Source: Comamonadaceae bacterium (lineage in GTDB: Bacteria > Pseudomonadota > Gammaproteobacteria > Burkholderiales > Burkholderiaceae_C). From it: a DNA stretch of 38,576 nt. A model generated the notes under the pieces. The model ran no database searches and was not told the origin of the DNA. It saw only the letters and a list, made by a program, of their open reading frames with translations. The first letter of the stretch is position 1; every line of letters begins with the position of its first letter. Both the position numbers and the translations under genes were made by a program. This document shows positions 23,912-33,241 of the stretch, piece after piece. The stretch is from assembly GCA_947442105.1 (NCBI GenBank), contig CANEVH010000037.1, positions 1 to 38,576 of the forward strand, read 5' to 3'.

Positions 23912-25726
23912 CTATTTTGGTGCAGCAAGGTAAGCGCGCCATCCACCGTGGTGCGTAATGTCGGCAGCACCCTCGGCGGCAATGGCTTCGCACACAAAAC
24001 CCTGCACCTTGCCACCGTCTTCCAAGAGCACGGTGCCAATGCCCAAAGGCGCGCCAATGCCAGCCACAAAAGAGCCAAACTCGCGCGCAGGCAGCTCCCA
24101 TATCTCCATGGCTATTGCCGCCCCACCCTCTTTGACGCGCACCATGCCAGGGCGGTGCGGCGGGCCACCGGGCAGGGCGTAAAACTTGTAGACCGGCGCG
24201 CTGCCCACCGCGCGCACCAGGCGGCCGCCGCGCTGGGTGAGCTGGTGGTTGAGTGGCAGGCCGCTCAGGTGCGCGCCGCACACCGCCACCTGCACCAGGC
24301 CAGACGGAAACAGCGCCGCGTCGGGCACCGCGCCATTTTTGTGCGGCGCGTGCGGCGTGGCGCCCACCGTGGCCACCGCCCCGGCGTGCAGCTTGGCCGC
24401 CAGGCTCAGCAGCGGGAAGTCTTGGCCGCACGGGGCAATCAAGGTCACGCCGCAAGGCATGCCGCTGTGCATAAAGCCCGTGGGCACCGCCAGGGCGGAC
24501 AGGTCCAGTAGATTGACAAAGTTGGTGTAGTGGCCCAGGTTGGAGTTCAGGCGGATGGGGTCGGCCTGCACCGCCGCAATGGTGTAGGGCGAGCAGGCGG
24601 TGGGCACCACCATGCAGTCGATGGTGTTCCACACCGGGCGGGTTTGCAGCTCCAGGTCCTTGAGCCGGTAGAGCGCGGCAAAGGTGTCGGGCGCGCTGAT
24701 GTGGATGGCTTTTTCGGTGATGGCGCGGGTAACCGGGTGCAAGGCCTCGGGATGCGCTTCGATGAAGGGGCGGATGGCGGCGTAGCGCTCGGCCACCCAG
24801 GGGCCTTCGTACAAGAGCGTGGCCACGGCACGAAACGGGGTCAGGTCGACCTCCACCGCCGTGCCACCCAGTGCGGTGAGCATGGCCACTGCGGCCTGGA
24901 ACTGCGGCAAGCCTTCGTCGTTGCCATAAAACTCCAGGTCTTGCGCGCGCGGCACGCCAAAGCGAAACGTGGGCGTGGCGCCAAAGTTCACCCCATAAGG
25001 CGCCATGGGGTGGGCAAACGCATCCTTGCCGTCCACGCCCTGCGCCACGGCCAGCACGCTGGCAGCATCTGCGGCGGTCAGGGCAAAAATGGACACCACG
25101 TCCAGGGTGCGGCACGCCGGAACGACACCGGTCGTGGGAATGCGGCCCACGCTGGGTTTGAGGCCGATCAGGTTGTTAAAGCCCGCAGGCACACGGCCAG
25201 AACCGGCGGTGTCCGTGCCCAGCGAAAAGCTGGCCAAACCCAGCGCCACCGACACCGCCGAACCGGCAGACGAGCCGCCGGACACGTAGTCGGGGTCAAA
25301 GGCATTGCGGCAGGCACCAAACGGCGAGCGCACGCCCACCAGGCCGGTGGCGAACTGGTCCAGGTTGGTCTTGCCCACGGGAATGGCGCCGGCGTCAATC
25401 AGGCGCTGCACCACAGTGGCGCTGTGCGTGGGCGTGTAGGCGTAGTCGGGGCAGGCGGCCGTGGTGGGCACGCCAGCGAGGTCGATGTTGTCCTTGATGG
25501 CAAACGGAATGCCGTAGAGCGGCAGGCTGGCCGGGTCGCGCCCCTCCAAGGCGCTGGCGTAGGCCTGCATGGCCTCCAGGGACAGGCGGTGTATCCAAAT
25601 ATGTCGGTCCACCAGCGCGTCCTCGGCCAGCATGTGCGCATGCAGTTCGTCCACCAGAGCGGCGGGGGTGAGGCCAGCGCTCAGGTAGCGCTGGCGCAGG
25701 CTGGCAAGAGAGAGATCAAGTCGCAT
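23912..25726 (-). CDS. atzF: Allophanate hydrolase
   Basis: Converts allophanate to two CO2 and two NH3. The 604-aa protein has an N-terminal amidase-signature domain with Lys78 (FAIKDN), Ser152 (GGSSAGS) and Ser176 (GTDTAGSGRVPAG), and a C-terminal domain (from about residue 470) containing HLSGLPLNHQLTQRGG and IGIGTVLLEDG. It lies 36 bp behind the carboxylase gene. It is the only allophanate hydrolase seen in the window, so it must serve guanidine, biuret and cyanurate breakdown unless another is encoded elsewhere. Confidence 0.95.
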   Translation of the reverse strand: MRLDLSLASLRQRYLSAGLTPAALVDELHAHMLAEDALVDRHIWIHRLSLEAMQAYASALEGRDPASLPLYGIPFAIKDNIDLAGVPTTAACPDYAYTPTHSATVVQRLIDAGAIPVGKTNLDQFATGLVGVRSPFGACRNAFDPDYVSGGSSAGSAVSVALGLASFSLGTDTAGSGRVPAGFNNLIGLKPSVGRIPTTGVVPACRTLDVVSIFALTAADAASVLAVAQGVDGKDAFAHPMAPYGVNFGATPTFRFGVPRAQDLEFYGNDEGLPQFQAAVAMLTALGGTAVEVDLTPFRAVATLLYEGPWVAERYAAIRPFIEAHPEALHPVTRAITEKAIHISAPDTFAALYRLKDLELQTRPVWNTIDCMVVPTACSPYTIAAVQADPIRLNSNLGHYTNFVNLLDLSALAVPTGFMHSGMPCGVTLIAPCGQDFPLLSLAAKLHAGAVATVGATPHAPHKNGAVPDAALFPSGLVQVAVCGAHLSGLPLNHQLTQRGGRLVRAVGSAPVYKFYALPGGPPHRPGMVRVKEGGAAIAMEIWELPAREFGSFVAGIGAPLGIGTVLLEDGGKVQGFVCEAIAAEGAADITHHGGWRAYLAAPK

Positions 25727-25762
25727 AAAAAAACCTCCAAACGTTTCAAATCAAAAAGCGCC

Positions 25763-28700
25763 TCAGTGCAGCAGCACCAGGGCTTGGCCGGCGCTAACCG
25801 CCTGGCCTGCGCTGCACAGCAGCTTGTGGATGCGGCCATCGGCGGGCGCGTGGACGGTGATTTCCATTTTCATGGACTCGACCACCAGCAAGGCCTGGCC
25901 GGCCTGCACCAGCGCGCCCTCCTCCACCAGCACCGCCCACACGCCGCCCGACACCTGCGAGGACACCACCTCGCCGGCAAAGGCGTCCACCAGCGCCGCG
26001 TGGTTCGCAGGGTCGCCTTGCACCTCTTCGGCCGGCGCTTCCAGCAGGCCCGCCGCAGCCCAGCGCTCGCGTTCGGCCTCAAAAGCGCTTTGCTGGCTGT
26101 GTTTGAAAGCGGCAATCGATTCGGCGTTGTCCGCCAAAAAGCGCTGGTAGTCGGCCAGGCTGAACTGCCCTTCTTCGATGCGCAGCTTGGCGCGCCCGGC
26201 GGGAAAGTCTTGGCGCCACTCGGTGAGTTCTTCGGCGCTCACCGGGTAGAAGCGAATCTGGTCAAAAAAGCGCAGCAGCCAGGGCTTGCCCGCCTCAAAG
26301 TCGGCAGCGCCATTGCGCGCATCGCGCCAGCGGTTCCACATTTGCACGGTGCGGCCCACAAACTGGTAGCCGCCGGGGCCTTCCATGCCGTAGACGCACA
26401 TATAGGCGCCGCCTATGCCCACGGCGTTCTCAGGCGTCCAGGTGCGCGCCGGGTTGTACTTGGTGGTGACCAGGCGGTGGCGCGGGTCCATGGGCGTGGC
26501 CACTGGCGCGCCCAGGTACACATCGCCCAGGCCCAGCACCAGGTAGCTGGCCTTGAACACGATGTCGTACACCGCTTGCCAGTCAGCCAGGCCGTTGATG
26601 CGGCGTATGAACTCGATATTGCTCGGGCACCAAGGGGCGTCGGCGCGCACCGACTGCATGTATTTTTCAATGGCCAGGCGCGTGGCCGCGTCGTCCCAAG
26701 ACAGGGGCAGCCACACGGTGCGGCTGGGCACGGTGATGTCGGCCTGCGCCGCGTCCAGGCAGCCGGGGCGGGCGTCTTGCACGCGCTGCACCAGCGCGTG
26801 CAGCGCGATGGTGGCCGGGTCGTAGTGCACTTGCAGCGAGCGGATGCCGGGCGTGAGGTCCAGGATGCCGGGCAAGCTGCCCTGCGCGCGCCAGCTTTGT
26901 AGTTGCGTCATGAGCGCATGCACATGGAACCGGAGCACCAGGTCCAGCTGCAGCGCGCCAAACTCAATGAGCAAATTGCACTCGCCCGAGCGGCGAAACA
27001 CCACGTCCACCCCACCGTTTTGCGCCGGAAGTTGCAGCAGCACGGCGGCGTTTGGTAGCGCCAGCGGCGTGGTGGCAGTTGTAGCTTCAGAGGCGGCAGG
27101 CACCGGCGCACCGCCAAGCAATGCGTCTTGCGCCTGGGCCAGGGCGTTGGCGGCTTCCAGGGTGACTGGGCAAAAGCGCACCGTGTTGCCGGGCGAGAGT
27201 TGTCCAAGCTTCCAGAGTTCGGCGCGCACCACGGTGGCCGGGCAGACAAATCCGCCCAGGCTGGGGCCGTCGGGGCCGAGGATGACCGGCATGTCGCCAG
27301 TGAAGTCGATGGCGCCAATGGCGTAGGCGTTGTCGTGGATGTTGCTGGGGTGCAAACCGGCCTCGCCCCCGTCGCGCCGCGCCCATTGGGGCTTGGGGCC
27401 GACCAGGCGCACGCCGGTGCGGCTGGAGTTGTAGTGCACCGCCCAGTCGGTGGCAAACAGCATGTCCATGTCTTGGGGCGTGAAGAAATCGGGCGCGCCG
27501 TGCGGCCCGACCAAGACCGCAATCTCCCAGTGCGTGGCGTACTGCGGGCGCAGGGCTTGCACCTGCGTGGCCGCTAGTGCGGGCAAGGCCGCAGCGCTTC
27601 CCACATGCAGCACATCGCCCGCGCGCAGCACGCGCCCACCGTGGCCGCCAAACTGGCCCAGGGTGAAGGTGGCTTTGCTGCCCAGGTAGTCCGGCACATC
27701 CAAGCCGCCCAGCACCGCCAAGTAAGCGCGGCAACCCGCGCCAGTCACCCGCCCAATTTTGAGCACCTGGCCGGCAGCCACCTCCAAGGCGCTCCATTGC
27801 GCCACCGCCACGCCGTCCAGCAGCAGCTCCAGCGGCGCGCCACACACGGCCACGCGCATGGCGCTGCGAAAGCGCAGCGTGGGCCCGGCGGCGGTGATCT
27901 CCAGCGCCGCTGCGCCTTGGGCGTTGCCCACGATGGCATTGGCCGCGCGCAAGGCCAGTGCGTCCATGGGGCCGCCGGGCGGCACGCCCACGTCCCAGTA
28001 GCCCAGGCGCGCCGGCCAGTCTTGCACCATGGTGTGCACGCCACCGGCTTGCACGTCCACCGCGTGGCTGGGCACGGTGAAGTGGCCCAGGCTGCGCGTG
28101 GTGTGGGCGCCTTGCACAAAGGGCGCAAAGTCCATCAAGGCGCGCAGGTAGTGCAGATTGCTCTCCAGCCCGGCAATGCGGGTGGTATGCAGCGCGGTGG
28201 CGAGCTTGGCTATGGCGTCTTCGCGGCTGCTGCCCAGCACCACCAGCTTGGCCAGCAGCGGGTCGTAAGACGCGCCCACCTCGGTGCCGCGCTCCACCCA
28301 GGTGTCCACCCGAATGTCGGTAGGGAAGACCACCTCGGTCAGCACGCCGGTGGCGGGCTGAAAGTGGTTGAACGGGTCTTCGGCATACAAGCGCGCTTGA
28401 ATGGCGTGGCCTTGGGGCACGACGGTGAAGGTGTCCAGCGCGGCCAGGTCGCCTGTGGGCAGCTTGACCATCCATTCCACAATGTCGATGCCGGTCACCG
28501 CCTCGGTTACGCCGTGCTCTACTTGCAAGCGGGCGTTCACCTCCAAAAAGTAAAACGCCTGCGTAGCGGCGTCCACCACAAATTCCACGGTGCCGGCCGA
28601 GCGGTAGTTCACCGACGCGGCCAGGCGCTGGGCGGTGGCGTGCAGGGCCTGGCGCACCTCGGGGCGCAAATGCGGGGCAGGGGTTTCTTCCACCACCTTT

Positions 28701-29404
28701 TGGTTGCGCCGCTGCAAAGAGCAATCGCGCTCGCCCAGCACCTGCACGCCGCCCGCGCCGTCGCCAAACACCTGCACTTCAATATGGCGGGCATCGCTAA
28801 TAAAGCGCTCCAAGAACACGCCGGCGTCGGAGAAATTTGACTGCGCCAGGCGGCTTACCGTCTGGAAGGCCGCAGCCAGCTCAGCCGCGTCGCGGCACAT
28901 TTGCATGCCAATGCCACCGCCCCCGGCGCTGCTTTTGAGCATGACGGGGTAGCCAATCGTTCCCGCAGCCGCCAGCGCGGCCTGGGCGTCGGCCAGCAAA
29001 CCGGTGCCGGGCAGCAGTTGCACTTGCGCTTGGGTCGCCAGCGCGCGGGCCGAGTGCTTGAGGCCAAACACGCGCATTTGTGCCGGCGTAGGCCCCAAAA
29101 ACACCAGCCCGGCGGCCTCGCAGGCCTCCACAAATGCCGGGTTCTCCGACAAAAAGCCGTAGCCGGGGTGAATGGCCTGGGCGCCGGTTTTGAGGGCGGC
29201 GTCAATGATGTGGTGCGTGGCCAGGTAGCTCAAGGCGGGAGCGGCAGGGCCAATGCACACCGACTCGCTGGCCAGGGCCACGTGCATGGAGCCCGCATCC
29301 GCCTCGGAATACACCGCCACCGAGGCAATGCCCAAGCGATGGAGGGTGCGGATGATGCGGCAGGCAATGGCGCCACGGTTGGCGATCAGAACTTTGGTGA
29401 ACAT
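25763..29404 (-). CDS. Biotin-dependent guanidine/urea carboxylase
   Basis: This 1213-aa enzyme carboxylates guanidine (or urea) using ATP, bicarbonate and biotin. Domains in order are: biotin carboxylase (residues 1-450; FTKVLIANRGAIACRIIRTL, SSAGGGGIGM), KipA-like and KipI-like carboxyltransferase parts (about 460-1010; QDWPARLGYWDVGVPPGGPM, SNIEFIRRING, LGLGDVYLGAP), and a C-terminal biotinyl domain with Lys1179 in ESMKME. Enzymes annotated as urea carboxylase but placed behind guanidine-I riboswitches with DUF1989 partners prefer guanidine. I could not assign the specificity residue by eye. Its ATG immediately follows the stop of the DUF1989 gene. Confidence 0.95.
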   Translation of the reverse strand: MFTKVLIANRGAIACRIIRTLHRLGIASVAVYSEADAGSMHVALASESVCIGPAAPALSYLATHHIIDAALKTGAQAIHPGYGFLSENPAFVEACEAAGLVFLGPTPAQMRVFGLKHSARALATQAQVQLLPGTGLLADAQAALAAAGTIGYPVMLKSSAGGGGIGMQMCRDAAELAAAFQTVSRLAQSNFSDAGVFLERFISDARHIEVQVFGDGAGGVQVLGERDCSLQRRNQKVVEETPAPHLRPEVRQALHATAQRLAASVNYRSAGTVEFVVDAATQAFYFLEVNARLQVEHGVTEAVTGIDIVEWMVKLPTGDLAALDTFTVVPQGHAIQARLYAEDPFNHFQPATGVLTEVVFPTDIRVDTWVERGTEVGASYDPLLAKLVVLGSSREDAIAKLATALHTTRIAGLESNLHYLRALMDFAPFVQGAHTTRSLGHFTVPSHAVDVQAGGVHTMVQDWPARLGYWDVGVPPGGPMDALALRAANAIVGNAQGAAALEITAAGPTLRFRSAMRVAVCGAPLELLLDGVAVAQWSALEVAAGQVLKIGRVTGAGCRAYLAVLGGLDVPDYLGSKATFTLGQFGGHGGRVLRAGDVLHVGSAAALPALAATQVQALRPQYATHWEIAVLVGPHGAPDFFTPQDMDMLFATDWAVHYNSSRTGVRLVGPKPQWARRDGGEAGLHPSNIHDNAYAIGAIDFTGDMPVILGPDGPSLGGFVCPATVVRAELWKLGQLSPGNTVRFCPVTLEAANALAQAQDALLGGAPVPAASEATTATTPLALPNAAVLLQLPAQNGGVDVVFRRSGECNLLIEFGALQLDLVLRFHVHALMTQLQSWRAQGSLPGILDLTPGIRSLQVHYDPATIALHALVQRVQDARPGCLDAAQADITVPSRTVWLPLSWDDAATRLAIEKYMQSVRADAPWCPSNIEFIRRINGLADWQAVYDIVFKASYLVLGLGDVYLGAPVATPMDPRHRLVTTKYNPARTWTPENAVGIGGAYMCVYGMEGPGGYQFVGRTVQMWNRWRDARNGAADFEAGKPWLLRFFDQIRFYPVSAEELTEWRQDFPAGRAKLRIEEGQFSLADYQRFLADNAESIAAFKHSQQSAFEAERERWAAAGLLEAPAEEVQGDPANHAALVDAFAGEVVSSQVSGGVWAVLVEEGALVQAGQALLVVESMKMEITVHAPADGRIHKLLCSAGQAVSAGQALVLLH

Positions 29405-30106
29405 TCAGACCCCGTCCCACACCAAAAAACGCACGGGCGTGGGGTTGTAGGCGTTGCAGGGGTTGTTGAGCTGCGGGCAGTTCGACACCAGCACGATGAC
29501 GTCCATCTCGGCGCGCATTTCGACGTACTTGCCCGGCGCGGAAATGCCGTCCTCAAACGTGAGCTGGCCCTCGGGCGTGACCGGCACGTTCATGAAAAAG
29601 TTGATGTTGCTCACCACATCGCGCTTGCCAAACACGGGCGCCCCACCCAGCGCCGCTGGGTAGGGCACGGCACCGAGCGGTGAGGGATGTGCCTCGGCGT
29701 AGCGCGCAATCGCCAGCATAAAGTTGTCGCGGCAGCTGTGCATGTGGCGCTTTTCCAGCGCATAGCGCACGGTGTTGCTCTCGCAGGAGCAGGCGCCGCC
29801 CAGGGTGTCGTGGCGCCCGCAGGTGTCGGCCACGATGGTGAGCATGGCCCGGCCTTCGCTGGACATGAGCTGTGTGCCCACGGTGAGGTACAGCGCGCCT
29901 TGGGCCTGGATGGTGTGGGTGGCGCTGTAGCGTTCGGTCAGGTCGGAGGCCTTGTAGAACAAGGTGTCCACCGCCTGGTTGCCCTCTAGGTCAACGATGC
30001 GAAAAATCTGCCCCTTGCGCACGGTGTGCATCCAGGGCTCGCCCGCAGGCAGCACGGTATCGAGCACGGCGGTGGCGGCGGTGTGGTGGCTCTCAAGAGT
30101 TTGCAT
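29405..30106 (-). CDS. Carboxyguanidine deiminase subunit (DUF1989, urea carboxylase-associated protein 2)
   Basis: This 233-aa DUF1989 protein has the conserved [18 protein letters not shown] segment and [32 protein letters not shown]. Together with the neighbouring paralogue it corresponds to the CgdA/CgdB pair that deiminates carboxyguanidine to allophanate; I do not decide which subunit is which. Cysteine and histidine clustering suggests a metal site. It is 14 bp behind its partner and abuts the carboxylase gene. Confidence 0.88.
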   Translation of the reverse strand: MQTLESHHTAATAVLDTVLPAGEPWMHTVRKGQIFRIVDLEGNQAVDTLFYKASDLTERYSATHTIQAQGALYLTVGTQLMSSEGRAMLTIVADTCGRHDTLGGACSCESNTVRYALEKRHMHSCRDNFMLAIARYAEAHPSPLGAVPYPAALGGAPVFGKRDVVSNINFFMNVPVTPEGQLTFEDGISAPGKYVEMRAEMDVIVLVSNCPQLNNPCNAYNPTPVRFLVWDGV

Positions 30107-30120
30107 GGTGGGTCTTCGGT

Positions 30121-30903
30121 TCAGAGGTAGTAGCGTTCGGTGTTGATGAGTCCGCGCCCGTTCTCGGGGCAGTGCAGGCGGCAGGCGTCATCCGCCCCGG
30201 CGGTGCCCGAGCGCCAGATGGTGAGTGCCACGTCCTTGGGGTCGTAGCTTGGGTTGGGGTCCAGCGGATGGGGGGTGGTGGACAGCACCACCAACGTGTT
30301 CATCTCAAACCGCAAGTCCACCCACTGGCCTGGCGCACGGTGCGCGGCGTCAAAGTGCAGCGCGCCCGAGCTATCGCTGGTGACCTTGCTAAACAGGTTG
30401 AGGTTGGCCACCACGTCGCGCTTGTCCATGCCCCACTTTTCCAGCTCCACCAAAAAGCTGTCTTGGCCGTTGCGAAACATGGCGTTGCGGTGCGCCTGGT
30501 AGCGCGCCTGGCCGTACTTGGCCTGCACGCCCGCCGCGTTGGAGGTGCCGCACACCGTGTCGTGCCAGCCACAGGTGTCGCCGGAGATGGAGCACAGCAC
30601 GCGCCCCATGTCGGAGTAGCACACGTGGCCTGCGGTCAGGTAGGCCGTGTGCTGGGCCTTGAGCGTGTCGGGCATGTTGTAGCGCTCGGTTTTTTCTTCG
30701 GCGTTGTAGAGCATGAGCGACACATTGGCCGCGCCGTGCGTGTCGGTAAAACGCAGCGTGTTGCCACGGCGCACTACGCCCGACCAGGCGGTGCCACCGG
30801 GCACGGTGTCGGTCCACAGCACCAGGGCGGGGTCAAAGGCGGTGGAATGGTCTGGCACAGCGGCGCGGGCCAGGGGGGTGATGGTGTCAAAACTGGTTTG
30901 CAT
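30121..30903 (-). CDS. Carboxyguanidine deiminase subunit (DUF1989, urea carboxylase-associated protein 1)
   Basis: This 260-aa paralogue of the adjacent gene shares [45 protein letters not shown], and a [13 protein letters not shown] start of the domain. The pair is expected to act as a heteromer that releases ammonia from carboxyguanidine, yielding allophanate. ATG at 30903 is used; a longer upstream frame overlaps the ATPase gene and is a shadow. The C-terminal tail [19 protein letters not shown] is specific to this longer subunit. Confidence 0.88.
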   Translation of the reverse strand: MQTSFDTITPLARAAVPDHSTAFDPALVLWTDTVPGGTAWSGVVRRGNTLRFTDTHGAANVSLMLYNAEEKTERYNMPDTLKAQHTAYLTAGHVCYSDMGRVLCSISGDTCGWHDTVCGTSNAAGVQAKYGQARYQAHRNAMFRNGQDSFLVELEKWGMDKRDVVANLNLFSKVTSDSSGALHFDAAHRAPGQWVDLRFEMNTLVVLSTTPHPLDPNPSYDPKDVALTIWRSGTAGADDACRLHCPENGRGLINTERYYL

Positions 30904-30928
30904 GGTGACCGGGGTGGGTGAGGTGGAT

Positions 30929-31798
30929 TTAAATGGCGTCCGCAGCGCGGCTGAGTTTGTCGAGCAGGTCCAAGTCGGTGGCCATGCCGGAGCTTTCGCG
31001 AATGCGCGCCAAGATTTCGGCCTTGAGGGCGCGGAATTCGGGCGCATGCTTCATCTGATGGTTGCGCCGCGCGGGCAGGGGCACGGAGTACATGCTGTGG
31101 ATGCGCCCAGGGCGCGGCTGCATCAGCACCACGCGCTGGCCCAGGTAGATGGCCTCGTCCACGTCGTGGGTGACAAACACGATGGTGGTTTTCTCGATGC
31201 GGTGGATGTGAAGGATCAGGTCGTGCATCACCTCGCGGGTTTGCGCGTCCAGCGCGCCAAAGGGCTCGTCCATCAGCAGCATGGCCGGCTGGCCCATCAG
31301 GGCACGGGCAATGGCCACGCGCTGCTGCATGCCGCCAGACAACTGGTTGGGGTAGGCCTTGGCCACTTTGGACAGGCCAATCAGGTCCAGCAAGGCGTCG
31401 GCGCGGCCCGAAGCGGTTTCTACGTCGGAGGAACTGAGGTTCTCGCGGTTCACCCGCAGGCGCCGGCTGAACTTGATGTTGTCCATCACATTGAGCCAGG
31501 GGTAGAGGCTGTAATGCTGGAACACCATGGCCCGGTCGGCGCTGGGGCCGGTAATAGCTGCACCATTGCAGTGCACCGAGCCACTGCTATGGTGCTCCAG
31601 CCCCGCCAAAATGCGCAACAAAGTGGATTTGCCGCAGCCGGACGCGCCCACCAGGGTGACGAATTCGCCGTCTTCCACCACCAAGTTGACGTCTTGCAAG
31701 GCGGGCACTGCGTTGGCGCTGGCGGTGCCAAACACCTTGCCGAGCTGCTGGATATGGACTTTGGACGTATGAGCTTTGGACATATGAACTTTGGACAT
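30929..31798 (-). CDS. NitT/TauT-type ABC transporter ATPase
   Basis: This 289-aa protein has Walker [10 protein letters not shown], signature [10 protein letters not shown], Walker [13 protein letters not shown] and the H-loop [10 protein letters not shown]. It is the SsuB/TauB/NrtD type. The first ~15 residues contain repeated KxHxSK units ([14 protein letters not shown]) from a short DNA duplication, so translation may start at any of several nearby ATGs. It energises the guanidine-locus importer with the permease 4 bp upstream. Confidence 0.92.
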   Translation of the reverse strand: MSKVHMSKAHTSKVHIQQLGKVFGTASANAVPALQDVNLVVEDGEFVTLVGASGCGKSTLLRILAGLEHHSSGSVHCNGAAITGPSADRAMVFQHYSLYPWLNVMDNIKFSRRLRVNRENLSSSDVETASGRADALLDLIGLSKVAKAYPNQLSGGMQQRVAIARALMGQPAMLLMDEPFGALDAQTREVMHDLILHIHRIEKTTIVFVTHDVDEAIYLGQRVVLMQPRPGRIHSMYSVPLPARRNHQMKHAPEFRALKAEILARIRESSGMATDLDLLDKLSRAADAI

Positions 31799-31802
31799 AG
31801 CT

Positions 31803-32636
31803 TCAGCCTCGCGCGTGCAGCCAGGGGAAGGAGCGGCGGTGCAGCCAGCGAAAGGCCTGGTCCATCAACAGGCCAATCAGCCCAATCAGAATGATTCCGC
31901 CAAAAATGGTGTCCGTCTTGAGAAAGCGCTGCGCCTTCAATATGGAGTAGCCCAGGCCAGAATTGGCCGCCACCAATTCGGCCACCACCAGGTAGGTCCA
32001 GGCCCAGCCCATGGTCAGGCGCAAGGTGTCCAAAATGGCCGGCTTGGCCGACTGCAAAAGCACCAGTTTGATGATCTCGCCGCGCGTGGCGCCCATGGTT
32101 TGGGCCGCCTCTATTTGTGCGCTGGGCACCAGGCGCACGTTCTCGGCCACCATCAGCACCATCTGAAAAAAAGTGCCGATAAAGATGATGGAAATCTTGG
32201 CGCTCTCGCCAATGCCCAGCCACAGCATCACCAGCGGAATAAAGGCCACGGCGGGCATGTAGCGAATGAAATCGGTGAGCGGCTCAAGCACCGCTTCTAC
32301 CGGCTTAAACGCCCCAATCAGCAAGCCCAAGGGCAAGGCGAGTACCGCCGACAGCGCAAAACCCGCCATCACCCGGTACATGCTGATCAAGGTGTCGCCC
32401 CAGAGGTCGTCTTCCACCAGCCAGCTCAGCAAGCGCGTGAACACCTGCACCGGCCCTGGCAGAAAAATGGGGTCTATCAGGCCCGAGGCGGACAGCCAGG
32501 CCCAGACCAGCAGGGGCGAGAGCAGGCCCAAGCCGGCAAAAAGCCAGTATTGCGTGCGGGTGATGCGGGCGGCAATGCCCCAGATGCTGGGTTGCGCCGG
32601 GGGGACGGGAGTCCCCAGGGAGGGTGTGGGTGGCAA
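31803..32636 (-). CDS. NitT/TauT-type ABC transporter permease
   Basis: This inner-membrane permease of about 277 aa has six hydrophobic spans and the EAAxxxGA loop (EAAQTMGATRGEI) that contacts the ATPase. It is the first gene after riboswitch 1. I favour the TTG at 32636 because GGAG lies six bases upstream. A TTG at 32657 would extend it by seven residues but has no ribosome-binding site and overlaps the T-run of the putative terminator. The matching binding protein is encoded 9 kb away at 22505-23563. Confidence 0.9.
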   Translation of the reverse strand: MPPTPSLGTPVPPAQPSIWGIAARITRTQYWLFAGLGLLSPLLVWAWLSASGLIDPIFLPGPVQVFTRLLSWLVEDDLWGDTLISMYRVMAGFALSAVLALPLGLLIGAFKPVEAVLEPLTDFIRYMPAVAFIPLVMLWLGIGESAKISIIFIGTFFQMVLMVAENVRLVPSAQIEAAQTMGATRGEIIKLVLLQSAKPAILDTLRLTMGWAWTYLVVAELVAANSGLGYSILKAQRFLKTDTIFGGIILIGLIGLLMDQAFRWLHRRSFPWLHARG

Positions 32637-32655
32637 ATCAGGCTCCGGTGGTAAC

Positions 32656-32697
32656 AAAAATACGCGAGATATCCGTCGGCGTTAACCGTGATCTCCC
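32656..32697 (-). terminator. Putative expression-platform terminator of riboswitch 1
   Basis: After the aptamer, GAGAT can pair with ATCTC around an inner CGG/CCG stem, followed by GCGTATTTTTG. The 5' arm overlaps the conserved GGGAGA of the aptamer, so the two structures exclude each other as in ligand-controlled antitermination. The stem is short, so this is tentative. Confidence 0.4.
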
Positions 32698-32786
32698 GGG
32701 CTTTTGTCCCTCCGTGGAGCCGCACTACAGGTGCAGCCGACCGCTCTCGGACCAGACAAGCCGCGTGCGCGGCTTCGGAACCCTAG
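32691..32786 (-). ncRNA. Guanidine-I riboswitch (ykkC type), copy 1
   Basis: The minus strand carries CTAGGGTTCCG, a perfect GCCGCGcacGCGGC-type stem, GTCTGGTCCGAGAG, CTCCACGGAGGGAC, AAAAGCCCGGGAGA. These are the conserved blocks of the guanidine-I aptamer. It heads the permease-ATPase-deiminase-carboxylase-allophanate hydrolase operon, the classical setting of this riboswitch. Confidence 0.95.
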
Positions 32787-32849
32787 CTGTCTTCAATAAC
32801 TGGTGGCGTGTGATGAACTGTGTGACGGATACCTCTTGGCTTTTAAGCA

Positions 32850-32865
32850 AGCAATATCGGTGCCA
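32850..32865 (-). promoter_or_regulatory. Sigma-54 promoter upstream of riboswitch 1
   Basis: The minus strand reads TGGCACCGATATTGCT, an exact TGGCAC-N5-TTGCW match with GG-N10-GC. Transcription would begin about 50 nt before the aptamer. A GCACC-CAC-GGTGC palindrome lies just upstream at about 32873-32888; its spacing is shorter than a normal NtrC site. Confidence 0.75.
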
Positions 32866-32890
32866 CCGTTTGCGCACCGTGGGTGCGAAG

Positions 32891-33169
32891 TCAGCTGACC
32901 TGCACACCTTTCCAAAACGCGACGCGGCCCTTGATATTGGCGGCGGCCTCTTTGGGCTCGGCGTAGTACCAGACGGCGTCCGGGTTCAGGTCGCCGTTGA
33001 CGTTGATGGAGTAGTAGCTGGCCTGGCCCTTCCAGGGGCAGCTGGTTTTGTGGTTGCTAAAGCTGATGAATTCACGCTTGAGCGAGGACTCGGGGAAGTA
33101 GTGGTTGCCTTCGACCATGACGGTGTCGTCACTCTCGGCAATAACGGTGTTTTTCCAAACGGCTTTCAT
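32891..33169 (-). CDS. DUF427 domain protein
   Basis: This 92-aa protein covers one complete DUF427 domain: MKAVWKNTVIAESDDTVMVEGNHYFP, then SCPWKGQASYYSI and DAVWYYAEPKEAA. The family is small, soluble and of unknown biochemical role. The start was set at MKAVWKN because the domain begins there and a ribosome-binding-like GGAGC lies upstream. It ends 25 bp before the sigma-54 promoter of the guanidine operon and is probably unrelated to it. Confidence 0.9.
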   Translation of the reverse strand: MKAVWKNTVIAESDDTVMVEGNHYFPESSLKREFISFSNHKTSCPWKGQASYYSINVNGDLNPDAVWYYAEPKEAAANIKGRVAFWKGVQVS

Positions 33170-33241
33170 GCGGGTGCTCCTGGTGAGTGGAAGGGCGCAA
33201 GCCCGAATGGCTTGCAAAAACGGTAGCGCATTGTGCAGGCT

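Noticed and set aside
24530..26902. Very long plus-strand open frame of 790 codons
   Set aside because: Lies opposite the allophanate hydrolase and carboxylase genes, whose domains and catalytic residues are unambiguous. High GC content removes stop codons from the antisense frame.
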